Source: Comamonadaceae bacterium (lineage in GTDB: Bacteria; Pseudomonadota; Gammaproteobacteria; Burkholderiales; Burkholderiaceae_C). From it: a stretch of DNA of 49,484 nt. Positions 7,248 to 16,389 of the stretch are shown here, piece by piece. The notes under the pieces were generated by a model. It was not told where the DNA came from, ran no database searches, and saw nothing but the letters and a program-made list of their open reading frames with translations. A program made the translations under genes and the position numbers. Position 1 is the stretch's first letter, and every line of letters begins with the position of its first letter. The DNA is taken from NCBI GenBank assembly GCA_013297985.1, contig JAAFIY010000010.1, forward strand, positions 1 through 49,484, given 5' to 3'.

Positions 7248-10200
7248 CTATTTGGCCCAGCGCAAATCGAGCGTGCAGGGGAACTCAGGGCTGGCCGGTA
7301 TCGCGACGGTGGGCTGTACCAGCGGGGGCACCTGGGGCATGCCGCCGCTGGTGTGGCCCATGCGCACAAAGCGCGTCAGACGGCGGCTTTCTGCTTCATA
7401 GGCGTTAACCGGGAAGGTGCTGTGGCTCAAGCCGCCCGGGTGCGCCACGTGCACTTGGCAGCCGCCCACGGATCTGCCGTTCCAGGTGTCCACCACATCC
7501 ACGGTCAGCGGCGCATGCACGCCAATGAGGGGGTGCAGGGAAGACGGCGGGTTCCAGGCCTTGTAGCGCACCCCGGCGGCCCAGTCTTGCGCCACGCCGG
7601 TGGGTTGCATCGGCAGCGGCACACCGTTGACGGTGATGCGCCAGCGGCTGGCGTTGTAGCCGCTGGCGTGCACCTCAACACGCTCCAATGACGAATCCAC
7701 ATAGCGGGCCGTGGCACCTGAGGCTGATTCTTCGCCCATCACATGCCAGGGCTCCAGCGCTTGACGCAGCGTGATCTGCAGGCCCGACACATCGAGCGTG
7801 CCGATCAGCGGGAAGCGGAACTCCAGGTGCGGCGCAAACCACGCGGCATCAAAGGCATAGCCGTGGCTGCCCAGGTCGGCCACCACATCGGCCATGTCTT
7901 GCTGCACAAAGGCGTGCAGCATGAAACGGTCGTGCACGGCGGTGCCCCAGCGGGTAGGGCGTGCCAGATAGGGCTGCTTCCAAAAGCGCGCCACCAGCGC
8001 GCGCAGCAAGAGCATTTGCACCACGCTCATGCGCTCATGCGGCGGCATCTCAAAGGCCCGCAACTCCAGCAGACCCAAGCGGCCGGTGGCGCTGTCGGGG
8101 CTGTACATCTTGTCGATGCAGAACTCGCTGCGGTGGGTGTTGCCCGTGACGTCGATCAAGATGTTGCGCAAGGTGCGGTCCAGCAACCAGGGCGACAGAT
8201 AGGGGGGGCTGGGTGCTTGGCCGCGCGACTCGTCAAGCCCAGCGACGCGGTGCACTTCGCGCAGGGCCAGTTCAAGCTCATACAACTGGTCGTTGCGGGC
8301 TTCATCTACCCGGGGCGCTTGGCTGGTGGGGCCGATGAACTGGCCGCTGAAGATGTAGCTAAGCGCCGGGTGGTTGTGCCAATACAGGATGAGGCTGGCC
8401 AAGACATCTGGTCGGCGCAAGAAGGGGCTGTCAGCCGGTGTGGCCCCACCCAGCACCACATGGTTGCCGCCGCCAGTGCCGGTGTGGCGGCCGTCGAGCA
8501 TGAACTTCTCAGCCGACAAACGGCATTCCCAAGCAGCGCGGTACAAAAACTCGGTGTGTTCCACCAACTCGCGCCAGTTGTGCGCGGGGTGTACGTTGAC
8601 TTCGATGACGCCGGGGTCGGGCGTGACGGCCAGGGTTTTGAGGCGCGGGTCCCGCGGCGGCGGATAGCCTTCCAACACCACCGGCATTTGCAATTGTTCG
8701 GCGGTGTCTTCAATGGCGTTGACCAGCGCCAAGTAGTCTTCCAAGCGCGGCAGCGGGGGCATGAAAACGTAAATGACGCCCGCGCGCTCGGCGGGGTCCA
8801 GGCCGTGCTTGACTTCGGCCTTGGGGCCGTTGGCGCGTTGCGGATCACGCACCTCAATGCACAAGGCTGTGCGCACAATCCAGTGCGCCGACGCGTCGTG
8901 ACCGGGCTGGGTGGTGGTGGGCATGCTGCCGCGTACGCTGGGCGCCGTGCCAGTTAGCAGCGCGGCGCTGTTCAGACCTGCGCCATCGACGCCGACACCC
9001 GCCGCGCCAGCAGACGCGCTGGCCCCCGCCAAGCCGGCACCCGCATCGCTGGGGCCTGCCAGGCCGCTTGCAGCGGCCCCATCAGACCCAGTCGAGGCGC
9101 CGCCCAGCCCAGCAACCGCCGCCGGACTTTGCCAGCGTGGCGGCGCGGGCGGCAGCGGCCCTCGCGGGGCAAACGGGTCTTGCTCAATGAGGGCGTTGCG
9201 TTCACCCACCGGTGCCCACGGCAAGGAATCGAGCGGCAGGCGAAAGCCCATGGGCGAATCGCCGGGGAACAAATAGAGCCGCTCATCGCGCAAAAACCAG
9301 GGGCCAGTCAGCCATCGGGTGACACTGCCATTGACCGCGCCGTCGTCGGGCTGCAGCGGTAGGGCGTAGCCGATCACATGGCTCAATTGCTGGCCAAACA
9401 CCCGGCGCAGGCGTACCCGCTCCATTTCATCGTCAAGCCGAGATTTGAGCGGGTCGACATTGGTGGGCAGGCGGCGTTCGCGCCACAGGTAGTACCAAAC
9501 GTCTTCATAGCCCGCCAGCAAAAAGCGCGGGGTGATGCCGAGATTGGCACACAGGGTTTGGCCAAAGCGTTCGGCATCGGCACTGGTGAATCGGTGGCCC
9601 GCACGTTCATCGGCCAGCAGGGCGGGGTTGCGCCAAATGGGCACACCGTCGGCGCGCCAAGCCACAGTGAGGGCCCAGCGCGGCAGTTGCTCGCCGGGGT
9701 ACCACTTGCCCTGGCCCAGGTGCAAAAAGCCACCGGGCGCATATTGCTGGCGCAGCTTGTGCACCAGTTCCGTCGCGTAATTGCGCTTGGTGGGCCCCAG
9801 GGCGTCGGTGTTCCATTCGGGGGCGTCGCGGTCGGAGGCGGCCACGAAGGTGGGCTCGCCTCCGTGCGTCAGGCGCACATCTCCGGCTTGCAAATCGGCT
9901 TCCACCTGGTCGCCCAGCGCCAGTACCGCGTTCCATTGGTGATCGGTGTAGGGCAAGGTGACGCGGGGCGATTCATACACCCGCGAGACCCGCATTTCGT
10001 GAGCAAACTCCACCTCAGCCTCATCCACCAGACCTTCAATGGGTGCGGCGCTGCCAGGCGCGGGAGTGCAGGCCAGCGGGATGTGGCCTTCACCGGCCAT
10101 CAGGCCCGATGTGGCGTCCATGCCCACCCAACCGGCGCCGGGCAGGTACACCTCGGCCCAGGCATGCAAGTCGGTGAAGTCGTGGTCGGTGCCGCTGGGG

Positions 10201-10880
10201 CCGTCGAGGCTTTTCACGTCGGGCTTGAGCTGAATCAGGTAGCCCGACACAAAGCGCGCCGCAAGTCCCATGTGGCGCAGCAGTTGCACCAGCAGCCAGC
10301 CCGAATCGCGGCACGAGCCACTGGCCAGCTCCAAGGTGCGCTCAGGTGTTTGCACGCCGGGCTCAAGCCGGATCAGGTAGCGGATGTCTTTGGCCACCCG
10401 CTGGTTGAGATAGACCAAAAAATCAATCGTGCGCAGCGGCTTTTCAGCGGTGCGGGCGGCCAGTTCGCGCTGCACTTCTTTTAAGTAGCTGGCCAGCAGC
10501 GGGCAGCCCGCCAGCGGTTGAGCGGCCAAGTAGGGCGTGAGTTCGGCGCCGAGTTCGGGCGAATACGCGAACGGAAAAGTCTCGGCCGCCGTTTCCAAGA
10601 AGAAATCAAACGGGTTGTAGACGGCCATTTCCACGACCAAGTCCACAGTCACCTTGAACACCGTGGTTTTGGCTGGGAACACCAAGCGCGCTTGATAGTT
10701 GGCAAACGGGTCTTGCTGCCAGTTCACAAAATGCTCAGCGGGCTCGACGCTCAGCGAGTACGACAGCACGCGGCTGCGGCAGTGCGGCGCAGGGCGCAAT
10801 CGCACCACTTGAGGCCCGAGTTGCACCGGTCGGTCGTATTGGTAGTGCGTGACGTGGTGCAAAGCGGCGTGAATCGTCAT
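7248..10880 (-). CDS. Large transglutaminase fused to DUF2126 predicted amidoligase
   Basis: A protein of about 1,210 residues. Residues 1-100 form the bacterial transglutaminase N-terminal domain (IHAALHHVTHYQYDRPVQLG). The transglutaminase core follows, with Cys about 190 in SGSCRDSGW, His about 239 in DLHAWAEVY and Asp about 254 in GMDATSG. The rest is a DUF2126 (COG4196-type) region, described in the literature as a putative glutamine-synthetase-fold amidoligase. It holds conserved patches such as DGRHTGTGGGNHVVLGG and RSEFCIDKMYSPDS. An Ala/Gly/Ser-rich stretch at about residues 583-660 looks like a disordered insertion. ATG at 10880 has GGAG seven bases upstream and gives the family's usual start; an upstream extension to 10937 is unlikely. 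It probably works with the neighbouring ATP-grasp and alpha-E proteins. The gene diverges from comEC. Confidence 0.9.
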   Translation of the reverse strand: MTIHAALHHVTHYQYDRPVQLGPQVVRLRPAPHCRSRVLSYSLSVEPAEHFVNWQQDPFANYQARLVFPAKTTVFKVTVDLVVEMAVYNPFDFFLETAAETFPFAYSPELGAELTPYLAAQPLAGCPLLASYLKEVQRELAARTAEKPLRTIDFLVYLNQRVAKDIRYLIRLEPGVQTPERTLELASGSCRDSGWLLVQLLRHMGLAARFVSGYLIQLKPDVKSLDGPSGTDHDFTDLHAWAEVYLPGAGWVGMDATSGLMAGEGHIPLACTPAPGSAAPIEGLVDEAEVEFAHEMRVSRVYESPRVTLPYTDHQWNAVLALGDQVEADLQAGDVRLTHGGEPTFVAASDRDAPEWNTDALGPTKRNYATELVHKLRQQYAPGGFLHLGQGKWYPGEQLPRWALTVAWRADGVPIWRNPALLADERAGHRFTSADAERFGQTLCANLGITPRFLLAGYEDVWYYLWRERRLPTNVDPLKSRLDDEMERVRLRRVFGQQLSHVIGYALPLQPDDGAVNGSVTRWLTGPWFLRDERLYLFPGDSPMGFRLPLDSLPWAPVGERNALIEQDPFAPRGPLPPAPPRWQSPAAVAGLGGASTGSDGAAASGLAGPSDAGAGLAGASASAGAAGVGVDGAGLNSAALLTGTAPSVRGSMPTTTQPGHDASAHWIVRTALCIEVRDPQRANGPKAEVKHGLDPAERAGVIYVFMPPLPRLEDYLALVNAIEDTAEQLQMPVVLEGYPPPRDPRLKTLAVTPDPGVIEVNVHPAHNWRELVEHTEFLYRAAWECRLSAEKFMLDGRHTGTGGGNHVVLGGATPADSPFLRRPDVLASLILYWHNHPALSYIFSGQFIGPTSQAPRVDEARNDQLYELELALREVHRVAGLDESRGQAPSPPYLSPWLLDRTLRNILIDVTGNTHRSEFCIDKMYSPDSATGRLGLLELRAFEMPPHERMSVVQMLLLRALVARFWKQPYLARPTRWGTAVHDRFMLHAFVQQDMADVVADLGSHGYAFDAAWFAPHLEFRFPLIGTLDVSGLQITLRQALEPWHVMGEESASGATARYVDSSLERVEVHASGYNASRWRITVNGVPLPMQPTGVAQDWAAGVRYKAWNPPSSLHPLIGVHAPLTVDVVDTWNGRSVGGCQVHVAHPGGLSHSTFPVNAYEAESRRLTRFVRMGHTSGGMPQVPPLVQPTVAIPASPEFPCTLDLRWAK

Positions 10881-10971
10881 GGGTGGGCTCCGTAGCTGCA
10901 AGGCATGGTAGCAAGCAGCGTGCCGCTGATTGTTCAATCGTAGGCCGCGTGGCGCTGGTTAGCATGAACGC

Positions 10972-13680
10972 ATGACCAATTGGCATCGGCAATCAGCAGG
11001 CGGTGGCGCCATCTGGTGCGCGCTGGGCGTGCTGGCTGGCATGGGCTGGCAGTTGCAAGCGGTTGAACTGCCCGCGCTCTGGACGGCTCGGGCCGCGTTG
11101 GCGGCGGTCTGTGCAGCGTGGGTGGTGGTTTGGGCTGCGCGACGCTGGCTTGCCCGCACATCGGCGTACCGCAGCTCGGGCCAGTCGCCTACTGCGTGGC
11201 CCTGGTGGGCGCTGGCGGCCTTGTTGGCTGCGCTGCTGGGTGTGGCTTTGGGCTATGCCTGGGCCCAATGGCGTGCGGCCGAACGTGCCCAGGACCGCTT
11301 GCCCGCCGCTTTAGAGGGTGTCGATCTGCAGGTGCAGGGCTGGGTGGACAGCTTGCCGCAGCGCCACGCCTATGGCGAGCGCTTTGTGCTGCGGGTGGAA
11401 AAGGTCACTGCTGCGGACGGCTCCCCAGCCCCTGCGCAGTTGCCTGCCCGGGTGTGGGTGTCGTGGTGGGGTGGTCCGCGTGGATTTGCAGACGCCGCCC
11501 GTGCCGACGCGTCGGCGCCTGAGATGTGGACGCTGCAACGGCCGCCGCCACAGATGGCGCCAGGTGATCGATGGGTGTTCACTTTGCGGGTGCGCGCCCC
11601 GCGCGGGCAGGCCAATCCACACGGCTTTGACGCCGAGCTGTGGCTGTGGGAACAAGACATCCATGCCCGCGCCACGGTGCGGGCAGGCCCGCGCGACGCG
11701 GCACCCGAGCGCTTAGCCCGCACCGCAGCCGCGCCCATTGACCGAGCCCGGTACGCGGTGCGCGAAGCCATCTTTGAACGCCTGGCCGCTGCCCCTGGCG
11801 CCACGCCAGAGGCGATGCAGACGGCGCAGCGCACCGCAGGGGTCATCGCGGCATTGGTCACCGGCGACCAAAGCGCCATCGAGCGGCTGGATTGGGACAT
11901 CTTTCGCACCACCGGCGTGGCGCATTTGATGAGCGTGTCGGGCCTGCACATCACCCTGTTTGCTTGGGCCGCCATGGCGCTGGTGCGCGCGCTGTGGCGG
12001 CGCAGCATGCGGCTGTGCGCTTGGATGCCGGCCAGCACTGCGGCGCTGTGGGGCGGCGTGGCATTGGCTGGCGCTTACGCGCTGTTCACCGGCTGGGGCG
12101 TGCCGGCACAGCGCACGGTGTGGATGCTGGCCGCCGTGTGCGCCCTGCGCATTGGGGGCCTGAATTGGCCTGCCCATGTGGTGTGGCTGGGGGCCTTGTT
12201 GGCAGTGGCAGTGCCCGACCCCTGGGCCTTGCTGCAGCCTGGTTTTTGGCTGAGCTTTGTGGCGGTCGGGGTCTTGTTCGCTGCGGGGCCTGCCACTGCG
12301 TTTGCTACAAAAAGAGTAGCTGCTTCGGCATATAAAACGGGTGGAGCAGGCCCTTTTAGCTTGAACTTTCAACGCGCGCTGGCTGGGTGGCGTCAGATGG
12401 CATCTCCATGGCTTGGCCACCACGGGGCACAACTGGTGGCCGAGCAACTGCGGGTGTCGCTAGCACTGGCGCCACTCACGGTGGCGCTGTTTCAGCAGTG
12501 GTCGCTAGTGGGCCTGCTGGCGAATTTGGTGGCCATTCCTTGGGTGACTGGAGTGGTGCTGCCCTTGGCGTTGTTGGGTGTGGTGGTGCCGCCGCTTTGG
12601 GACGGGGCGGCCTTTGCTTTGGCCCTGCTCGCGGTGCCCTTGCAGTGGGCGGCCGCGCTACCGGGCGCCACCGTCGATTGGCCAGCGCCGCCTTTGATTT
12701 GGGTGGTTTGCGCGCTGGCGGGAGCCGTGTGGGTCACCTTGCGGCTGCCCTGGGCCTGGCGCTGTTGGGGGCTGGGCTTGGCGCTGCCCTTGGTGTTGTG
12801 GCGTCCGCCCACCGTAGCGCCGGGGCAGTTTGAACTGCTGGCCGCCGACGTGGGGCAAGGCCAAGCAGTGTTGGTGCGCACCGCCCACCATGCCCTGCTG
12901 TACGACGCCGGGCCGCGTTACAGCAACGAAAGCGATGCGGGCCAGCGGGTGCTGGTGCCGTTGCTGCGAGCCCTGGGGGTTCGGCTCGATCGAATCGTAC
13001 TCAGCCACCGTGATACCGACCACACCGGCGGCGCCCTGGCGGTGCTGGCCCATCAGCCGCAGGCACTGCTGAGCGCCGCACTGGAGCCCGCGCACCCCTT
13101 GCGCGCGGCCCGCACGGTCTTGCCGTGCCATGCCGGTCAGCGCTGGGAATGGGACGGCGTGCGTTTTGAGGTGCTGCATCCCGCGCCCGAAGACCTGGCC
13201 CGCGCCACCGCTACGGTGCCCCGCGCCAACACCCTCAGCTGTGTGCTGCGGGTGCAGGCGGCGGCAAATGCACAGGCTGAGGCCACAGGCCCCACCGCAC
13301 TGCTGTTGGGCGACGTGGAGCGCGATCAAGAAGCGTGGTTGGTGCGGCAGGCCCCCGCAGCGCTGCGCTCGGCCTGGGTGCTGGTGCCCCACCACGGCAG
13401 TGGCACCTCGTCGTCGCCCGGGTTCATTGCGGCCACTGGCGCTCAATGGGCGGTGGTGCAAGCAGGCTGGACCAATCGGTATGGCCACCCGCAAGCCGCC
13501 GTGTTGGGTCGCTGGCAAGACGCGGGGGCCCAGGTGGTAACCACCGGCGGGTGTGGGGCGGCGATCTGGCAGTCCGGCGCGCCGGATCAGATGCGCTGCT
13601 GGCGCGAAGAGCGCCAGCGGTATTGGCACACGAACCTGGGCGCCACAGTGTCGGGGAGTCGCTCAGCCGTGGGGCGCTAG
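10972..13680 (+). CDS. comEC: ComEC/Rec2 competence protein (DNA uptake channel)
   Basis: An inner-membrane protein of 902 residues that in the family moves single-stranded DNA into the cytoplasm during natural transformation. Several N-terminal hydrophobic helices are followed by the DUF4131-type soluble domain. The Competence domain comes next, with HLMSVSGLHITLFAW at about residue 317 and many transmembrane helices. A C-terminal metallo-beta-lactamase domain has GQGQAVLV, LLYDAGPRY, the metal motif SHRDTDH at about 677 and LVPHHGSGTSSS. All key metal ligands are present, so the domain looks intact. Residues ~444-460 (ATKRVAASAYKTGGAG) are encoded by a copy of the dispersed intergenic repeat that is read in frame. 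It is divergently transcribed from the DUF2126 gene. Other competence genes are not in the window. Confidence 0.95.
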   Translation: MTNWHRQSAGGGAIWCALGVLAGMGWQLQAVELPALWTARAALAAVCAAWVVVWAARRWLARTSAYRSSGQSPTAWPWWALAALLAALLGVALGYAWAQWRAAERAQDRLPAALEGVDLQVQGWVDSLPQRHAYGERFVLRVEKVTAADGSPAPAQLPARVWVSWWGGPRGFADAARADASAPEMWTLQRPPPQMAPGDRWVFTLRVRAPRGQANPHGFDAELWLWEQDIHARATVRAGPRDAAPERLARTAAAPIDRARYAVREAIFERLAAAPGATPEAMQTAQRTAGVIAALVTGDQSAIERLDWDIFRTTGVAHLMSVSGLHITLFAWAAMALVRALWRRSMRLCAWMPASTAALWGGVALAGAYALFTGWGVPAQRTVWMLAAVCALRIGGLNWPAHVVWLGALLAVAVPDPWALLQPGFWLSFVAVGVLFAAGPATAFATKRVAASAYKTGGAGPFSLNFQRALAGWRQMASPWLGHHGAQLVAEQLRVSLALAPLTVALFQQWSLVGLLANLVAIPWVTGVVLPLALLGVVVPPLWDGAAFALALLAVPLQWAAALPGATVDWPAPPLIWVVCALAGAVWVTLRLPWAWRCWGLGLALPLVLWRPPTVAPGQFELLAADVGQGQAVLVRTAHHALLYDAGPRYSNESDAGQRVLVPLLRALGVRLDRIVLSHRDTDHTGGALAVLAHQPQALLSAALEPAHPLRAARTVLPCHAGQRWEWDGVRFEVLHPAPEDLARATATVPRANTLSCVLRVQAAANAQAEATGPTALLLGDVERDQEAWLVRQAPAALRSAWVLVPHHGSGTSSSPGFIAATGAQWAVVQAGWTNRYGHPQAAVLGRWQDAGAQVVTTGGCGAAIWQSGAPDQMRCWREERQRYWHTNLGATVSGSRSAVGR
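12304..12352. repeat. Dispersed repeat copy inside comEC
   Basis: GCTACAAAAAGAGTAGCTGC followed by an AT-rich loop and GGAGCAGG matches the head of the intergenic repeat family (best match to the copy at 43067). The copy preserves the comEC reading frame and falls in a loop between hydrophobic segments. Confidence 0.65.
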
Positions 13681-13782
13681 CCCCGTTTGGGTGCCGCCCA
13701 ACCCGCTTATTGGGGCCGGTCGCCCGGCTATTGGCCAATATGGCCCGCGACTTGCTACCCTATCGCCCATAGAGGAGCGGTC

Positions 13783-15306
13783 ATGGCAGCGATGCACAGG
13801 TTTGATGAGATGTACGGGCTGGCCCCCACGCCGGCCGACGCGCCCGCCGGGCCGTTAAAGGGGCTGGAGGGCGCCGTGGGCGCGGGGCCTTTGGCTGTTC
13901 CCACCGACAAGCTGCGCGAGCACTACCGCGGCTATGCAAGCTGGCTGGCCGCGCAATCGGGTGCGGCCATGCAGGCCCGCCGGGACGAGGCCGAGGTCAT
14001 TTTTCGGCGGGTTGGCATCACCTTTGCGGTGTACGGCGCCAAAGACGAAGACGGCGCGGGCACCGAACGGTTGATTCCCTTTGACCTGATTCCTCGCATC
14101 ATTCCCGCCGGTGAGTGGGCCTTGCTAGAGCGCGGCCTGCAGCAGCGGGTGACGGCGCTCAACCGCTTTTTGCACGACGTCTACCACGAGCAGACCATCG
14201 TCAAGGCGGGCCTGATCCCGGCTGAGCAAATTCTGCAAAACGCCCAATACCGCCCCATCATGAGCGGCGTGGCGGTACCCCATCAGGTGTACAGCAACAT
14301 TGCGGGTATCGACATCGTGCGCGCCCCTGACGCCAGTGGCCAAGGGCAGTACTACGTCCTTGAAGACAACCTGCGCGTGCCCAGCGGCGTGAGCTACATG
14401 CTTGAAGACCGCAAGATGATGATGCGGCTGTGCCCTGACCTGTTTGCCCAACACCGGGTGGCGCCGGTGGCGCACTACCCAGACCTCTTGCTCGAGACTT
14501 TGCGCGCCAGCGCGCCCACAGGTGCGTCTGAGCCCACCGTGGTGGTGCTAACGCCGGGCATGTACAACAGCGCGTACTTTGAGCACGCTTTTTTGGCCCA
14601 ACAGATGGGCGTGGAGTTGGTGGAAGGCCAAGACCTCTTTACCCGCGACAACTTTGTCTACATGCGAACCACCCGCGGGCCCAAACGGGTGGATGTGATC
14701 TACCGCCGGGTGGACGATGATTTTTTAGACCCACTGGTGTTTCGCCCGCAGTCGACTCTGGGCTGTGCGGGTCTGCTGCAGGCCTACCGTGCGGGCACCG
14801 TCACCATCTGCAATGCCGTAGGCACGGGTGTGGCCGACGACAAATCCATTTATCCCTATGTGCCCAAAATGGTGGAGTTCTATTTGGGCGAGCAACCCAT
14901 TTTGAACAACGTGCCCACCTGGATGTGCCGCGATCCCAAAGAGTTGAGCTACGTGCTGGCAAACTTGAAAGACTTGGTGGTCAAGGAAGTGCACGGCGCC
15001 GGTGGCTACGGCATGTTGGTGGGCCCAGCGTCTACCGCACAAGAAATCGAAGAATTCCGCGCGGCCATCATCGCCAACCCCAGCGGCTACATCGCACAAC
15101 CCACGCTCAGTCTGTCGAGCTGCCCGACCTTTGTGCAGTCGGGCGTGGCGCCGCGCCACATTGATTTACGGCCCTTTGTGCTGTCGGGCAAACAGGTGCA
15201 GATGGTGCCGGGCGGGCTGACCCGTGTGGCGCTAAAAGAAGGCTCGTTGGTCGTCAATTCGTCCCAGGGTGGTGGCACCAAGGACACCTGGGTGCTGGAG
15301 GCCTAG
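13783..15306 (+). CDS. Circularly permuted type 2 ATP-grasp protein
   Basis: A 507-residue predicted peptide or amide ligase (COG2308 family), cytoplasmic. Conserved segments seen in order are FAVYGAKDEDG...LIPFDLIPRIIP near residue 95, LRVPSGVSYMLEDRKMMMRL with the preceding EDN at about residue 190, LTPGMYNSAYFEHAFLAQQMG, and RPFVLSGKQVQMVPGGLTRVA with SSQGGGTKDTWVLE at the C-terminus. The acidic EDN triplet is retained, unlike in the fused paralogue at 3892-6738. ATG at 13783 has AGGAG seven bases upstream and gives the expected N-terminus. The alpha-E gene begins four bases after the stop, so the two are almost certainly one operon and probably one complex. Literature on this family predicts synthesis of a peptide tag or modified peptide; the real substrate is not known. 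Confidence 0.94.
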   Translation: MAAMHRFDEMYGLAPTPADAPAGPLKGLEGAVGAGPLAVPTDKLREHYRGYASWLAAQSGAAMQARRDEAEVIFRRVGITFAVYGAKDEDGAGTERLIPFDLIPRIIPAGEWALLERGLQQRVTALNRFLHDVYHEQTIVKAGLIPAEQILQNAQYRPIMSGVAVPHQVYSNIAGIDIVRAPDASGQGQYYVLEDNLRVPSGVSYMLEDRKMMMRLCPDLFAQHRVAPVAHYPDLLLETLRASAPTGASEPTVVVLTPGMYNSAYFEHAFLAQQMGVELVEGQDLFTRDNFVYMRTTRGPKRVDVIYRRVDDDFLDPLVFRPQSTLGCAGLLQAYRAGTVTICNAVGTGVADDKSIYPYVPKMVEFYLGEQPILNNVPTWMCRDPKELSYVLANLKDLVVKEVHGAGGYGMLVGPASTAQEIEEFRAAIIANPSGYIAQPTLSLSSCPTFVQSGVAPRHIDLRPFVLSGKQVQMVPGGLTRVALKEGSLVVNSSQGGGTKDTWVLEA

Positions 15307-15310
15307 AACC

Positions 15311-16273
15311 ATGCTGTCACGCACCGCCGACCATTTGTTCTGGATGAGCCGCTACATGGAGCGGGCCGAGAACACCGCCCGCATGCTCAGTGTGAGCTAT
15401 GAAACCTCGCTGCTGCCGCAATCCGCGGCGGTGTCGCAGCTGGGCTGGCAGGGCATGCTGTCTATCTCTGAACTGCTGCCTTCGTATCAAGCCCTGTATG
15501 GCGAAGTGGCCGCCCGCGACGTGATGCGCTTCATGGTGCGCGATGAAGATAACCCTTCGTCCATCATCAGTTGCATCCGCGCGGCGCGCGAGAACGCTCG
15601 AGCGGTGCGCGGCACGCTGACGACCGAGGTATGGGAAACGCAGAACCAGACCTGGCTTGAGGTCAACCGCATGCTCAAGGCGGGTGACTTTGAGCGCGAC
15701 CCAGGCCAGTTTTTTGAATGGGTGAAGTTCCGCTCACATCTGTCGCGCGGCGTGACCGTGGGCACCATGCTGATGGACGAGGCGCTGCACTTTATGCGCC
15801 TGGGCACCTTCTTGGAGCGTGCTGACAACACCGCCCGCTTGCTTGACGTGAAGTTTCACGCCGTTGAAAGCGATTTCTTCGGCGCCGCCACCCAGCAAGA
15901 TCAGGAATACGATTTCTATCACTGGAGCGCCATTCTGCGATCAGTCTCGGCATTTGAGATCTACCGCAAGGTGTACCGCGACGTCATCAAGCCTGAGCGG
16001 GTGGCCGAGTTGTTGATTTTGCGGCCCGACATGCCGCGTTCCTTGCACGCCAGCCTGAACGAGGTGGTGGCCAACTTGGCACTTGTGGTGTCGGCGTCGC
16101 AGTCAGAAACCGAAAGGCGCGCCGGGCGCTTGCGCGCCGATTTGCGCTACGGCCGGATTGATGAAATTTTGGCCACGGGCTTGCATGCGTTTTTGACGCA
16201 GTTTCTGGACCGCGTCAATGAGCTCGGCGGACTGCTCAGCCGCGAGTTCCTGGTTCCCCAACCGCTGAACTAA
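15311..16273 (+). CDS. Alpha-E domain protein
   Basis: A 320-residue all-helical protein of the alpha-E family (COG2307, DUF403). It starts with the diagnostic MLSRTADHLFWMSRYMERAE. The signature returns near residue 165 as HFMRLGTFLERADNTARLLD, consistent with two related helical halves rich in conserved Glu and Arg. No signal peptide or membrane helix is seen. Its biochemical role is unknown. It is predicted to act with the ATP-grasp ligase, and genomic fusions of the two, such as the one at 3892-6738 in this window, support physical association. It is the second gene of a two-gene operon, with only four bases between the preceding stop and its ATG. Confidence 0.94.
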   Translation: MLSRTADHLFWMSRYMERAENTARMLSVSYETSLLPQSAAVSQLGWQGMLSISELLPSYQALYGEVAARDVMRFMVRDEDNPSSIISCIRAARENARAVRGTLTTEVWETQNQTWLEVNRMLKAGDFERDPGQFFEWVKFRSHLSRGVTVGTMLMDEALHFMRLGTFLERADNTARLLDVKFHAVESDFFGAATQQDQEYDFYHWSAILRSVSAFEIYRKVYRDVIKPERVAELLILRPDMPRSLHASLNEVVANLALVVSASQSETERRAGRLRADLRYGRIDEILATGLHAFLTQFLDRVNELGGLLSREFLVPQPLN

Positions 16274-16389
16274 AAAGCGGTGCAGCCCCTCGCTCTGCCG
16301 ATGACACCCTGTCAGCACCGCGCGGGCCTGCAGGGGCGGTATGGCTGGCTACCCGTTGGGCGCTTGCCGGCAACACCTGAGCGGCACGC

